Source: Straminergon stramineum (lineage: Eukaryota > Streptophyta > Bryopsida > Hypnales > Calliergonaceae). From it: a DNA stretch of 64,000 bases. The stretch lies in contig OY987265.1 of assembly GCA_963920665.1 (NCBI GenBank), forward strand, positions 22,821,001 to 22,885,000, in the 5' to 3' direction. Below, in pieces: positions 22,862 through 43,899 of the stretch (its first letter is position 1; each line of letters begins with the position of its first letter). A model generated the notes under the pieces. It did no database searches, had not been told where the DNA came from, and saw nothing but the letters and a program-made list of their open reading frames with translations. Position numbers and translations under genes: made by a program.

Positions 22862-24219
22862 TCTGCGAAGGGATTGAGTATTGAAATCATCTGCTTCATG
22901 TCTTTCTCGGATTTTCAGTGTTCCTCTTGGGTCCATGTGGTAGCTGGAGCTCGAGTTGTGAATAGTTTTGTATAGATTAGGACAATGAGGCTTTGCATCT
23001 AGTCTTGATGCTCAAGCACCAATGCAACTTCTGAATCTAATCTGTTTGTATTTGGAAATACTACTCTCAGAGTCTCTGCTGTCTATAGAGACTCGATTGA
23101 TTGTCGATGGTTTGAAAATATCTTTGCTTTTGATTCGCCAATTCCAATGTTCTGGAACTTGCGGGTATTACCATGGATTGTTGATTCCTGATTTCCTGAA
23201 GATATGTTGAGATATTCAAATCATTCAGCATGGTTCCTCGTAATAGACTGTCTTTTTGTTAGTTTTTGTACGATCCTTACGGCACTTGAAAGGTAATTCC
23301 AAATTCTGTCCTTTTTCAATTTTGGGACACAATACGAGCAATGTCTGTGAGTTTTCAAAGTTTAGATTAGAGATGTATCGACAATTGATCTTAGGCTCTT
23401 ATTGTGGTCAATGTACGCAGAATTGAGGCGTTACAAGTTGCATTGGTAGAAATGTTGAGAATCATTGCTAAGAGAATGCATGCTAAAGCAAAAGTAGAGA
23501 ACATTTGGACCTAAGTGGGGAGATATTCATCCTTCATTGGCAAAGGTGGAGCCCAACTGAAGTCAAGATGTAAGGATTGAGTACCCTTTATCAACATTTA
23601 TGTGAGCATGAATGGAGTAGTCCATGATGAAGTGTTGGTAAAGGGGGTCATTGAGAGAAGTCGTTGAAGGGAATCCACCCCTTGGGTGCATATTGTAATC
23701 TGTTCATCATTATCGTATGCACTTCCCAAGTGAATATTTGTGCAGTTTTGGGCTGAAGTTCTTGACTTTCTTCACCACACCTCTTGTAATTCCTAACAAC
23801 ACATAATTCCTTCATCCAAATTCCAGTGAGTTTTTCCTAATTTGCAATAAGTGTCGATTCCTGGCGATCATGGGTGCTCACGCCTTAAGTGCAGTGGGAC
23901 AACTTCTAGACGTGCATACAATCTTTTGGTAACTTTAAAGATTACCTATCCCAACATCTGCACTCATAGGAAAACTGAAGATGTTCAAATTCACAGCAAG
24001 GACCAAATTGAGGTTGCCACCATCACCAGAATACATTGTGGCGAAATCTGACCGCACTTGTGAATGAGTCACTCCTGTCTCAAGAATGCGGACTACAAAG
24101 TAAGAAAGAGAGCTGTGCGTGTACTATTGCTGTACCATTGCTGAACTACTATTCAGAGCCGAAAGTCCAGATATTCGAGACACGATGTGGTCAACTTAGA
24201 CTGCCCAACTTCTCTCATG
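22862..24219. other. Shared 3' sequence between the convergent ERF and helicase genes
   Basis: The ERF gene (plus) and the helicase (minus) converge here and presumably share this 1.36 kb as 3' untranslated and intergenic DNA. Bases 22862-23398 are identical to the left unit; the remainder is diverged. No other gene was seen. Confidence 0.55.
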
Positions 24220-33004
<8,785 letters not shown>

Positions 33005-34045
33005 AACGAGAGGTCAAACAGTCCACAGCTCGGATGAAACCCTCTATTCAAACTAAGCTTCCTGTTCAGATGGAAAAAACACCGAAAATTCCCTGAGCGA
33101 CCCAAAAAACAGCTTCAATTCGGACAAACCCTTCGGAGACACGAGAACTGCAAAAGATCACGAGAAATTGACCACGCTAAGAACCTTCTCGCTTTGACCT
33201 CTTCACTCTGTCCCTACACAAACAGGCACCTCTATACAACATACTAAACAGCACCGCGAAAACTCAAACTTCAATCCTCACTCCTCCAATTTCCGTTATT
33301 CCAAAACCTCTAGAGCAAGCATGAAACCCTATATTCAAACAAAAATTCCGCTTGCGTTAATAAAAAAAGAAACAGAAAATCTCCTGAGCGACGAAAAAGA
33401 CTTCACCTAGGATCAACCCTAGGAAGACACAAAACAACAGACCAAGAGAAATGAACAATGACAAGAATCTCCTCATTCCGTCACTAAAATCTCTCGTCAA
33501 GATACTAGTAGCCCCGCGAAAACTCAAAATTGAACTGTCAATCCTCCAATTTCTGTTATTCCACAACCCGCGGTTACCCTAATTCAAGCAGGAACCCCGT
33601 TCGTGCCCTAATTCGGACAGCCTTCAAAGTCTCGTCAAAAAGAGAACATTTCAATTCCGAAATGAGAAAGAAATAGACGATGAAACCGAACCTGTGTGAA
33701 GTCCAAGAATGCGACGATGGATAAAAACTGCAATTCTCAACAATCCGGGCACCAATTCGAGCGAGAAAATAAGGCGCTGGTGTAGAAACGGCGAAGAGAC
33801 CTGCAGAGACTGACAAAGTCTACACCTGCTAGCAAGAATCAATTCATACTGATGAGCCTGCACAATCGCTGCGGCCACTGAGGATTGCGGAACATGAGGT
33901 CTGATGAGCAAGACGAGGAACCCTCGCGGCATGAAACAAGGTCATAAAAGTTTCATGGATGGATGATTTTCTTATGGAAAACTGCCTGAAGATCATCCGT
34001 CAAACTGCCGTACTACATGTACTTGGATGAATAGTAAGACAATCC
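33005..34045 (-). promoter_or_regulatory. Leader and promoter region of the helicase gene
   Basis: This DNA lies upstream of the helicase ATG. It contains a direct tandem duplication of about 270 bp: 33037-33303 and 33323-33563 share GAAACCCTCTATTCAAAC-, CCTGAGCGAC-, CCGCGAAAACTCAAA- and CCTCCAATTTC-GTTATTCC-type blocks in the same order. It probably includes the 5' untranslated region. No coding exon was identified. Confidence 0.5.
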
Positions 34046-34624
34046 TCAACCCCTAAAACCGTCCAGTATCATCTCCAGAATTGACGATTTGAGAAAAATC
34101 AATATTAAGTGCAATTTAGAAGCATATTTTGGAATTGATTTACATATAAAAGTTGTAGATTTTGATTTGTGGATTCCATCTCTACGGTTAGATTCACCAA
34201 TGCTATCACCAATCTTTTTTTATAAAATTTGGAAGAGAAATTTCAAAATTCCCTTTGAATTCGATTACAAGCAAAATATTATCATTTTTTGAGTAAAATT
34301 TGTTGGAATGACTATGAAATGAGGTTCTCTTCACATGGTGATTTATTGAAATTTTTGTGTTCTTCAAATCTATGACCTCATTTTGGCAAATCCACTTTTG
34401 AACTAAAGTCAATGCAATTTGACCACTTGATTACTTCCACATTTGTAATTTTAGAAAAAGATGTACTCTAGTAACATCCAAATCCACCCCTTAGATAGGA
34501 CAACAACTTGATAGAGTATCTCCACAAATTATAATAACTTTCATCCAAGCAATTAAGAGGATGAAACTCAAGTTTCAATCTGTTCATTGTCTACAAAATA
34601 GACATCACAAGGCTTAGGGGTTAA
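34046..34624. mobile_element. TTAA-type element candidate
   Basis: A 579-bp segment starts TCAA-CCCCTAAAACC and ends GCTTAGGGG-TTAA. The ends CCCCTAA and TTAGGGG are inverted and the flanks are TTAA or a one-base variant. It is non-coding. Only the ends were checked, as no empty site is available. Confidence 0.45.
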
Positions 34625-37255
34625 AGAAAACTTCATTGACACCAAATATATTTTGGTACACAAAGGAACATGTAGAAATCCCACCCTAGAATAGTATTAA
34701 GAGCATTCTCTGAAGGAGAATATGCCGAAACATATTATTTACCACATATGATCAAATTTGGAATATTTGGAATCTTTGTCAAACAAATATGTGAATGTAG
34801 CTTCAAGAACAACTCAAACCTTATTATGGCACCTTATTTTATTTCTTGGAAGTTTTCTATGAATTTCGTGTTACTCAGAATAGTTGGAATAATAGAACCA
34901 ACCCATACCATATGAGTTGGTGTAAAGAGGTCAAACTTTCTTAGAAGGTTAGGTATATCCACTTAGTATCTTTAATTAGTGAACTTCTACAATATTTTGT
35001 GTGGCTACTTGAAACCTTCTAATCTCTCTTCTAAACAATTGAGATCCAACTTCTCAAAGCATCCTAATAACCTTTTAGGCTTTTTAGTATTTCCTAGAGG
35101 ATCTTAGATAGTATATATTAGAGGCAAGATGACACAAATTTCAATCTTGCCAACACAATTCATAGAACGTTGTTGTTAAGCTTTACTTTACATTACTGAA
35201 AAACACTTTTGAGTTTCTGTTGTTATATATTTGTGTTCTCAAATAGTTGTAGGTTTTATTAAAAAGTTGATATGTATTGCATACTCATGATTTCGATCTT
35301 TGGGATAGTTGTCAAATTTGGGGAAAGTGATAGGGAAAGTGATAGGCATTGCACTCATATTTTTGGTCTTCTTGGATAGTCGTGGGGGGTATTGGTTGAT
35401 AGGTTTTGCACACTTTTGTTCCTGTATTGCATTTGGAGAAAATCAAAGATCCCAAACTTAGCTAGGAAAGGTCATAATATACAAAATTGACCACTTCAAA
35501 ATAGGGGGAAGTTTTTAATACAACAAAATTAAAAAATATCCCTTCCCCTTCTCCAAAATACTTATAACACTACCAAACTTTTTAGGCAAGTTTCATTTTA
35601 AAAATCTAAAAATAGATGTCAATTTTTTCTATAAATAATTTTTTTGGGTGGTAGAAAAAAAATACTGCAGAAAACTTATATTTTTCGCACTTGTTGAAAC
35701 TTATATTTTAGAAATAAAATATACATTTAACAAAGATGTGCTGACTTTGTCCTTCACTTTAGGTACTCTAAACAACTTTAAATTATAATACCTCCAACCT
35801 TTCCTTGAATTTAGTTTAAAATTAGGAGTTTGGTGAGCTCAAGTCCTACTTCAAACTTCAAAGCCGAGAAAACATGAATACTTTTAAGAATACAAATTTT
35901 TCTTATGAATAACAATCATATTTTGTTAAATTCATTTAGAGTATTTTTTGCAACATATATATTATTAATAAAGAATGATCTCATTTTCTTCCAATTATAA
36001 TTTGTTGAATATGAGCTTTATCCCCTTAACTTTTTTGCACTTTGCAAGCTTATAAATTCAATAGCTATTGAATAATAAACATTTTTTTATAGAAATTTAG
36101 AAGAACAATCAAGTATTAAAATTAATAGAACCTTATTGCTCCTAGGTATTTCATTGTAGAAATTTCAGGTATATAATGAAAGAATAATTTTAACTAGTAA
36201 TGCTGAAAAAAATTTAATTCAATAAATGAAGGTCAATAGAGATGGAAAAAAAATAGTCTAATTTATTTTTCTTTTAAAATTAAAAAGCATATGTAATGAG
36301 TGACCTATTGCAATTCATCTTCATATGTCAAAGTCATTGGTGTTTTAGGTGAATTTTGCTTTGAAGATTGTAGCCAAAGTTAGCATAGTCAAATAAAACT
36401 TTTTCATTGTTTTTTACTTAAAATCTAACCCATATTGTGTTTTTTCATTGACTTCCCGTAATTATGTTTATTATTAAGGAATCAATGAAGTACATTTTAC
36501 CATCTTAGATTGATTAAATTCCTATGGGTTTAATTTTATTTAATCAAATTTAACATTAGTGACACAAAATTTGCATTGAAATTGATGTTTTTGTATTATA
36601 CAAAACACAAATGTAGGATAGATTATGTTGAAATCATCAAGGCTTTTTTCTAGTAAATATATCTTATTAAGTTATATACCCCCTTGTAAATTCAAATGTA
36701 TTATACATTTGAAGATTTTTTTTTTTTTTAAGCAAATAATTAATTTATTCGAAGTACTAGTATAAGGAAACAATCTGAACATTGAACAATAAACAACAAC
36801 TATAAAAACAAAACACAAAGACAAACATACTAACATTTGAAAAGTTTTGACAATTGTGGATACAAGTGCCATGAAAGAATATTTTTGGTCACATATTTTT
36901 TAAGACTTTAGTGCAAAAAAATTGTTAAATAAAGTGGACAAGAATACCTTTTGGGTTGTGCATACTCTAGTATCCATCTATGAGGGTGAGTATTTCATAC
37001 TGGACATTTCATAGAATTGAATAATCGAAGTTAGGAAATGCTAATTTTTTTTTATTATTCCTTCAAAATTCATATTTTTCTCCATGTCATTTTTCCTAAA
37101 CAAACAATTTCCCTAAAATTCTGGCATCTTTCTTCAAAATTATTTTTCGCCGCCTTGGATGGCCGGATACAGTATTGATTGATACACTTCGTGGAACAAA
37201 CTTGCATAACTTAATAATAACTTACCCACAATTACAAGTGCTTAGGGGTGTAGGC
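34625..37255. other. AT-rich intergenic DNA, nothing recognised
   Basis: About 2.6 kb of very AT-rich sequence with poly-A/T runs and no coding frame that looks real. Confidence 0.55.
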
Positions 37256-37880
37256 TGTGACATTAATCCCTAAATGCCTAAGGCACCAAATTTGGGTGTT
37301 TTGAAAACTTTGAATTTAAGTAAAAACCAACCAAATTTCTATTAGTAGTAGTTTTATTTTGGAGAAGTCTTTTTGAAGTCTAGTTTTAGGATCAAAAAGC
37401 TAATCTTAAAAATGAAGGATTATGATTTTTCTATTCAAGATTTTGTGCAAGGATGCCCATTGCAATCTTGACTTTCCATAGTGTTGAGGGCTCTTGAAAA
37501 TGAGCCTCAAATACACTAAATCTTGGAGGAAAAATCACTTTAGAAATTCATTTAAAAAAATTGTAGAATATATTTTGGAAAAACGTAAATTGATTGGGGT
37601 TGTGCATGCTAAGCCCTATAACCTCATGTTTTTTTGTGACCAACTTTTTAGAGTTGACATGCAAAAAAAGAATTGAAAAATTTTCATACTTTTAACACCC
37701 TCATCATCAAACATTATAATCTTTCAATCCATAAGTGATATTGTTATGTTTTCTTTTCCTATGTGATCTCTAACGTGTCTAGTTTGAATTTGTACGGTTA
37801 CAATTCAAATGAAATTGGTGTAACTTATGAAAATGTTGACTTTTTGTTCAATTTAGAACAAATTTCAAGAAGCCTTGGGC
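37256..37880. repeat. Dispersed AT-rich repeat, third copy
   Basis: It starts TTAA-TCCCTAAATGCC, like the ends of the TTAA elements. Blocks such as TTATGATTTTTCTATT-AAGATTTT, CCTCAT-TTTTTT-TGA-C and ATTATAATCTTTCAATC follow the same order as 6480-6870 and 14345-14690. It runs to within about 80 bp of the start codon of the next gene. Confidence 0.5.
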
Positions 37881-37955
37881 ATATTGGGGTTAGCGAGGTC
37901 AGGGTGATGCGTTGGGTCCTTCGGTTCAGCCGTCTATTGCAGCGTTCTGGCAGCG

Positions 37956-40900
37956 ATGGCGGAGCTTTCGCATCCCCTCGACGAGAATCACAGGGAAAAG
38001 CACAAGCACAAGCGCAAGCTGAAGAAGAAGCTTGTCAATAAATCCGAGGATCTTGAGGTTCCCCACGTTAGAAAGGCACAAGTGACAGACTCTGGTTTGG
38101 AGCCGATTGAAGGCAAGAAGAAGAAGAAAAAACGGAGTGAGACTGTGCCCACTGCGAGGGTAGAGCACGAGGAGCCGAGTCAGAAGCGGAAGAAGACGAA
38201 GAAGAAGGTCGGGGAAGGGAGCGAGGAGGATGCGGTGGAGAATGGCGGGGCGAAGGAGGCTTTGGCGTCGTCTTCCGGGAGGTTTACTGTCAGTATGGCA
38301 GTTGCGGGATCCATTGTCGATAATGCGCAGACTTTTTCCCTCGCCAGCCGGGTATGATTCTTTTATTGTGAATGGTATCAAAGGAACATAAGGAGCTAAT
38401 TTTTTATTGCAGTATTCAAGCCTGCCTTGCGATGCCTGCGTCGAGAGTCAATTAGGGGTTTAGGGTTTATTTCTCAATGCGTCAGGGGCGGAATTATTTC
38501 TCCTCTGCGTGTGGGTTTCAGGGTTCAAGGGAGAGATGGATGTCTCCTCTGAATGTGGATGGTCGCAAAGCATCAGTACTGACTGCTTCATGCAGTATTC
38601 AAACCTGCCTTGAGTTGCCTTCATCGAGACTCTTGTCGGGGTTTAGGGTTTATGTCTCAATGCGTCTGTGGCGGATCCGTTTTCTTCTCTGCGTGTGGAT
38701 TTTAGGGTTTAAGAAGGAGGTTTTATTTCCTTCTTACGGTTTCGGTTTCCTCGGTTTAAGGCCGAAGTTTATGTGGAAAAGAAGCCACCCCTGGATGAGT
38801 TTCATGTCATTTGGAGTGCAAAGTTTGTGAGTGTTGGTACGAATGAGCTACTTCCAAGTATAGGTGTTGAGCTGTTGGGTGTTGTGGTCAAAGAAGATTT
38901 AAAATTGCCTAAACCCTAAATCCTAAAACCCTGAAACCCTGACCGTGTGTTATCTATGCCTTCGCAGCTTGCAGGACAAATTGCACGGGCTGCAGCAATA
39001 TTCAGGATTGATGAGGTACTTATCTAAGTACAGATTCTTGAGACACCTGCCACCAGTGAGATTTTCTCACTGTTTGTTATTGTCATGTGATATCGAATTT
39101 CCAATGTTATTTCAACTACATTGGGGGGAAGGAATTTTGATATGTGTTGCCTTCACAGATAGTTGTGTTTGACGATGGTGAAGAAGGTAGTCGCGTGCCC
39201 CGGTGGAGCGAGGATGAGTCTGAATCTAGCGGGACCTTTTTAACCCGCTTGTTGAAGTACATGGAGACTCCACAATATCTTCGACAAACACTGTTCCCTA
39301 GGCACAGCAGTCTCCAATATGCGGTATGAAAGCCAATCTTCAGTGTTTGAATTGTTGATGAAGACAGTACCAGGAAATGGTCTTAGCGGTACTACAAGAG
39401 TTTATTGTGTCGTGCTGATATCCTATGACGTTTTATAATGCCACTGAATTGCACAGTAGAATTCTGTTCTTATGGATCAGGATGTGGCTAATGACAGGGA
39501 AGTCTGCCACCCTTGGACGTGCCTCATCAAGCACGCAAACATGAGTGGATACCCTATCGAGAAGGTTCAATAGTCCTTACAGAACAAAAACTCCTATCTG
39601 TTTCAGCAAACCGAACCAAATTTTGAATTGAGCGGATTTGTTGATAGTGAATAGTGGCTGATGCATACCTGCGCATGCAGGAGCTGTGACATCCGAATCA
39701 CCACCATCTGGTGGTGGCTGCTCTGTGAATGTCGGGTTGTATAAGGTACTTCTACCCTTACAACTTCTTATATATATATCCTTATGAGATACATGTTATC
39801 GATTCGGCAACTCTTTCCGTATTCTACCTTCTCATGTCAGGTTTATTTGAGTCCAGACAAATGCTTAAACTGATTACTCTAGATTGTGTGCTGACGTGTT
39901 CGTGGTATGAGTACGTTCATTTGCGGATGAATACTCCAGTAATCAATGTTGGTATCGTTAGTGCAGGACGTTGTTGTTCGGCAAAAGTTAGAACCAGGAA
40001 CTCGAGTTACTGTGAAAATGGGAGATACGCGTCCTGAGCCAGGTGAGAACTTTTACCTTTTGTCACTTCCTTTTATTTTTTGGATGTTTTTTCCTCAAAA
40101 TCTTGAAAGTATCGTAGACCCTTAACCCCTGAGCGCCCCAACGCCTCAAATTCGGCCTCTCCAAAATGATTATTATAATCTTCTCAAAGATACGGTGAAA
40201 TCATTTGTCCTTTCCCCCACACGCTCCCGCGCTTGTCTCCACTACCAATTGGTATGGTCAATTTCTGTGGATCTCGTTTTGGGTGATAGTTTGATTGGAA
40301 TGAATTAAGAAGGGTCTGGATTTTGGTAAATATGCTCTGGGCGCTCAGGGTAAATAATCCTCTTTCGCGTTTGATGCAAATGTCTATTTTGAATTCAACT
40401 TTGATCATATTGAACCATCCTCTACGATTCCCTGCCTTAGCCGTGTGGTTTATTACTTGTTTTTACTTAAGATATTTAATTCTTCATGGATCACTTGACC
40501 ATCGTAAGTTTTGCGATACTTTGTGATGGTTTTGTTTTTGTCGTTATTTTCTATGTCAGGTGAAGTGAGAATTCTTGAAGTTGTGCCGAAATCAGAGCCC
40601 CGGGAACATGGACGCTACTGGGGTTACACTGTCCGCCATGCCGCATCCTTGAGCGCCGTCATATCTGATTCCCCTTTTCAAGTACTTCCTCTCTCCATCA
40701 TATTTTTCAAATGAAGGGCAAAACAGTAAACTTGAGAGTGTTATGTACTCGGACAGAATCTCGGGCAGAATCTATACGTTCTCAAAATAATTTGATTTCC
40801 TAGGAACAAGTCACCAAACCATATATGTTTTAATTCTGTTGGTAGTTGAATGCTCTCAGTTATTGAGTGGAATCGTTTATTAAATCTGATGAATTAGTGA

Positions 40901-42232
40901 AATCATGTACTTGTTGAAGTGCAGAATGGATATGATTACATAATTGGTACATCAGAGCATGGGGAAAAAATTCGGTCTGCGGAGTTGACGCTGCCCAATT
41001 TCAAGTAAGCCATTATCATGCACCTCACATTTCGATGACGCTCCCTCCGCGTCCATCATCTAGCTTCTGTTTTGGTTCACTCTTGGATATCTACGTTTGC
41101 ATTAAGAATCATGGATGTTCGTATCTGGTGGCAAGTATCTGAAATGGAGTGCTGATGTAGGTTTGAACTTTATTGAAATGTGTGTGTTCCCAGGATGTGT
41201 TTCCTATACTAAATTGGGTTTTGAACTGGAAACTGGACGTAATGTAGCACATTATTATAATGGAGAAAGGATCAACTTATACTTTGTACATTCAGAGAGC
41301 AGTGTACGATATAAAATGTATCCCAGAGCAATAGAAGGGCTGTGGAACAAGTCTCTGCCGTTGAGTTGTGGCTGAGGGCTACACACGTCCCAACAATTGT
41401 AACAAGTTTTCATCAAATTTGTCAGACTTTGGCAAAAATTATGCTTGCACGTCCACGTGATGCCCCGATGCAGAATTTAATCACATTTCCAATATATTAT
41501 ACAAAATTTCTTCTAGTCTTGTATGCTCTTTGTATTCATGCGTGTGCCTTCTTGTCCCTGTATTTTTGCAGCTTTGTTCCTTGGGGCACGAAACTGGTTG
41601 AAATGAGGTTTAGAAATGAGGTTGAAACAAGGTTTAGAATGTCATCGTCTGGTCTGGTGGCTCCCTAGATAGAACATTTTGTAAATGTCCTGATGCTTTT
41701 GGCTTTGTTTGTGATTGAAGGCACATATTGATAGTTTTTGGAGGAGTTGCGGGTTTGGAAGAAAGTAAGGAGTTAGATAAGACCATCACGGTAATTGCTT
41801 CACTCAACTTTTTGCCGAGACGTCTCGTTGCCTATGCGTTCAGCTTCTTACCCTTTGTAATTTCAAATCATCTTGGATTGGTGGTGTGAATAAAATACAT
41901 ATTCTGATCCCTTGGAGATACTTGCAGGTAAGTGATGTGCGGCATTTGTTTCATATCTACCTCAATGTCTGCCCAGGACAAGGAAGTCGCACAATTCGTA
42001 CTGAGGTACTTTCAGCATCTCTATGTAAACTTAGTGAACTCAAGTGTGAACATAGTGAAAAGGGTGTACATGTGAAGAATTGTAAATAGGGGATCTGTCA
42101 TCTACTTGGATATTACTCGACTTAAGCTATGATGGGTTGTGTGTGCAGGAAGCAATTTTGATATCACTGCAATATCTTCAGGACCCGCTTATGAGAGCTC
42201 TTGGTTTGTCGTTCTCATCATGGTGTGAATGA
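37956..42232 (+). CDS. SPOUT1: SPOUT-class RNA methyltransferase (C9orf114/SPOUT1 family)
   Basis: Complete 11-exon gene, about 416 residues. Exons: 37956-38351, 38968-39015, 39159-39323, 39498-39564, 39681-39745, 39967-40042, 40560-40681, 40925-41004, 41721-41790, 41928-42005, 42149-42232. Every junction is GT-AG and in frame. The first 100 residues are Lys/Glu-rich (nucleolar-type basic tail). The conserved domain follows: MAVAGSIVDNAQ, LAGQIARAAAIFRIDE, IVVFDD, TPQYLRQTLFP, GRYWGYTVRHAASLSAV, GYDYIIGTSEHG, ILIVFGGVAGLE and the knot region NVCPGQGSRTIRTEEAILISL, which binds S-adenosylmethionine in this family. The human homologue has about 376 residues; the extra length here is N-terminal. 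The role is expected to be rRNA base methylation in the nucleus or nucleolus. The ATG at 37956 follows a GC-richer leader. Intron 1 has telomere-like boxes, and intron 6 holds a TTAA MITE. Confidence 0.92.
38410..38945 (+). repeat. Telo-box-containing tandem duplication in intron 1
   Basis: Two direct copies spaced about 183 bp apart, about 38411-38545 and 38593-38730, share TGCAGTATTCAA-CCTGCCTTG, GGGGTTTAGGGTTTAT-TCTCAATGCGTC and TCTCTGCGTGTGG. Each contains GTTTAGGGTTT. A run of AACCCTAA-like units follows at 38909-38943. Telo-boxes are known regulatory elements of plant ribosome-biogenesis genes, usually in promoters or first introns, which fits the host gene. Confidence 0.6.
40122..40354. 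mobile_element. TTAA-flanked MITE inside intron 6
   Basis: A 233-bp element starts TTAA-CCCCTGAGCGCCCCA and ends CTGGGCGCTCAGGG-TAAA. The ends are inverted repeats and the right flank differs from TTAA by one base. It sits wholly within the intron 40043-40559 of the methyltransferase gene. Confidence 0.6.
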
Positions 42233-43694
42233 CTCTTCAGAGAAATCTTCTACATGGATTGTTACTGCAAATTGTCAAGTGGATGCTACGAGCATCTATT
42301 ATACATCTCAAGAGCCGCGATCCACGTGCAACTGAAATATTCAAATGCGTTCTGGCATGCCTCCTTACTGTTACCGGATCTGTATCTCTCTAGGTTGCAA
42401 GCTGTTTGCAAAATCTTAGATATATTCCCTAGATGTGTAAGAATCTTAAACAAGTAGATTCAGAGCACACTTGGTACCTTGCTGTGGTGAGTTGCATCTA
42501 GAGTGTTGGATAGGGATGCAATTGGGAAGAGGGTTTGTAATGGGTATGACCACCTTAATTAGATTTTGTGTGGTTGTGTATTGTAGGCTATATGAAACCC
42601 TTTCACTTTATATTAGATGCCTAGAATGCCTAGAATGCTTTCATACCTCTTGAACCCTTGAGCTCTCTGTAGTTCATATTCTCCATGATGATCAAAGTGC
42701 TTCAAGGCTATGTGTTGTCCAAATGATTTCTTGTTCATCTAAACTAATGTTTGAATCATCAAGAAAAACAATCTTTTTCTATGACCAATTTGATGAAATT
42801 GAGGTAAATAACATAATTGTACAAAGATATAAGCAAAGATATGCAAAATTTATGTATAGGATTTGGGTGTTATAGGACTAGTCTTGCCACTTAATGTATT
42901 TTGAATTTGTGGCAAGTGTGTGGGATGTCTAGAATGTCATATAGAGAAGTCATGATAAAGAGGTTTGAGTGCTTCATAAAAAAAATTGGACTCTTTGATG
43001 GATATGTTGAATTATAAGTTTTGTACTTTGTGCTTGGGAATGATCACATTGATTTTTGATGCTATAAATTCAAATGTTCTTTTAGACAAAGACTTGTCTA
43101 AACAAGGAGCTACACTATAGGAGGCTTTGTCCTTGTAGCTTTGGCTTTTTTTTAAGGTAAGAAAACTCTTCAACATTATCTGTAAGGATAGCTTCAAAAT
43201 TCCACCCTACTTGAAACTGCCATCATCACTATGTGTATTGTACATCTCCCAAATCAATAATTACATATGTTGAAAAAACAATTTTAGAACATCTACTAAA
43301 ATGCCTTAAATCCTTCATAACTTTTACATATGTTATCCAAATGTTGCATTCTTTGGTGTGTTGGAACCTCCTTTCCTTTGCCAACAAGAAAATATGATAA
43401 TTTGACGAGTCTAGTAATAATAACTATAGGCATACTACCAAAAAGTGAGGGTTTGCAGGCACCCACCTTATATTTGGATTTTTCAACAATTGGAAGAGGG
43501 TTGAGGTGGGCTGGGGAGCCTACGTAGGACGCTGATTGTAAACTCAGTGGCACGAATTTGAGTGTCATGATGAGGGAATGGCTGCGTGTTTCAGAGGAAG
43601 CTCAGGTTGGTTGTCTGCTTGATTGGAAGGAAGGAAGGAATGGCGTCTTGGTGTCTTTCACACTGGTCCCATGGGCTTTGTCACACACGGGACC
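42233..43694. other. AT-rich intergenic DNA after the methyltransferase gene
   Basis: The 3' untranslated region presumably lies at the start. Several short frames exist, none recognisable. No repeat ends were identified. Confidence 0.5.
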
Positions 43695-43712
43695 CTAGAG
43701 GAAGAAACTTTT

Positions 43713-43881
43713 GTTTTGTTTTGAAACAAGCGTGTTCAGGAAACACACTGCAAGGGATTCCGTCAAGAGGAGAGGCTGATTTCACGCAAGGTAAAGAACC
43801 TGTCACCACCAGATATTGAACCCGCAACCACACCATTTGGTTTGGGTACCTCACCACCATTACCCGGTAGTTTAGGGTCAT
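43713..43881 (-). mobile_element. tRNA-derived SINE with an 18-bp target duplication
   Basis: Read on the minus strand, the element begins near 43881. It contains an A-box-like GGTAATGGTGGTGAGG, then about 35 nt later a B-box-like GCGGGTTCAATATC, and ends in an A-rich tail (CAAAACAAAACAAAA). The 18-bp sequence CTAGAGGAAGAAACTTTT flanks it perfectly at 43695-43712 and 43882-43899. An internal polymerase III promoter, A-rich tail and long target duplication together define a SINE mobilised by a LINE. The perfect duplication implies a recent insertion. Confidence 0.8.
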
Positions 43882-43899
43882 CTAGAGGAAGAAACTTTT

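Noticed and set aside
39355..39420. Possible C/D box snoRNA in intron 3 of the methyltransferase gene
   Set aside because: A TTGATGA and a CTGA are present, but there is no convincing terminal stem or D' box.
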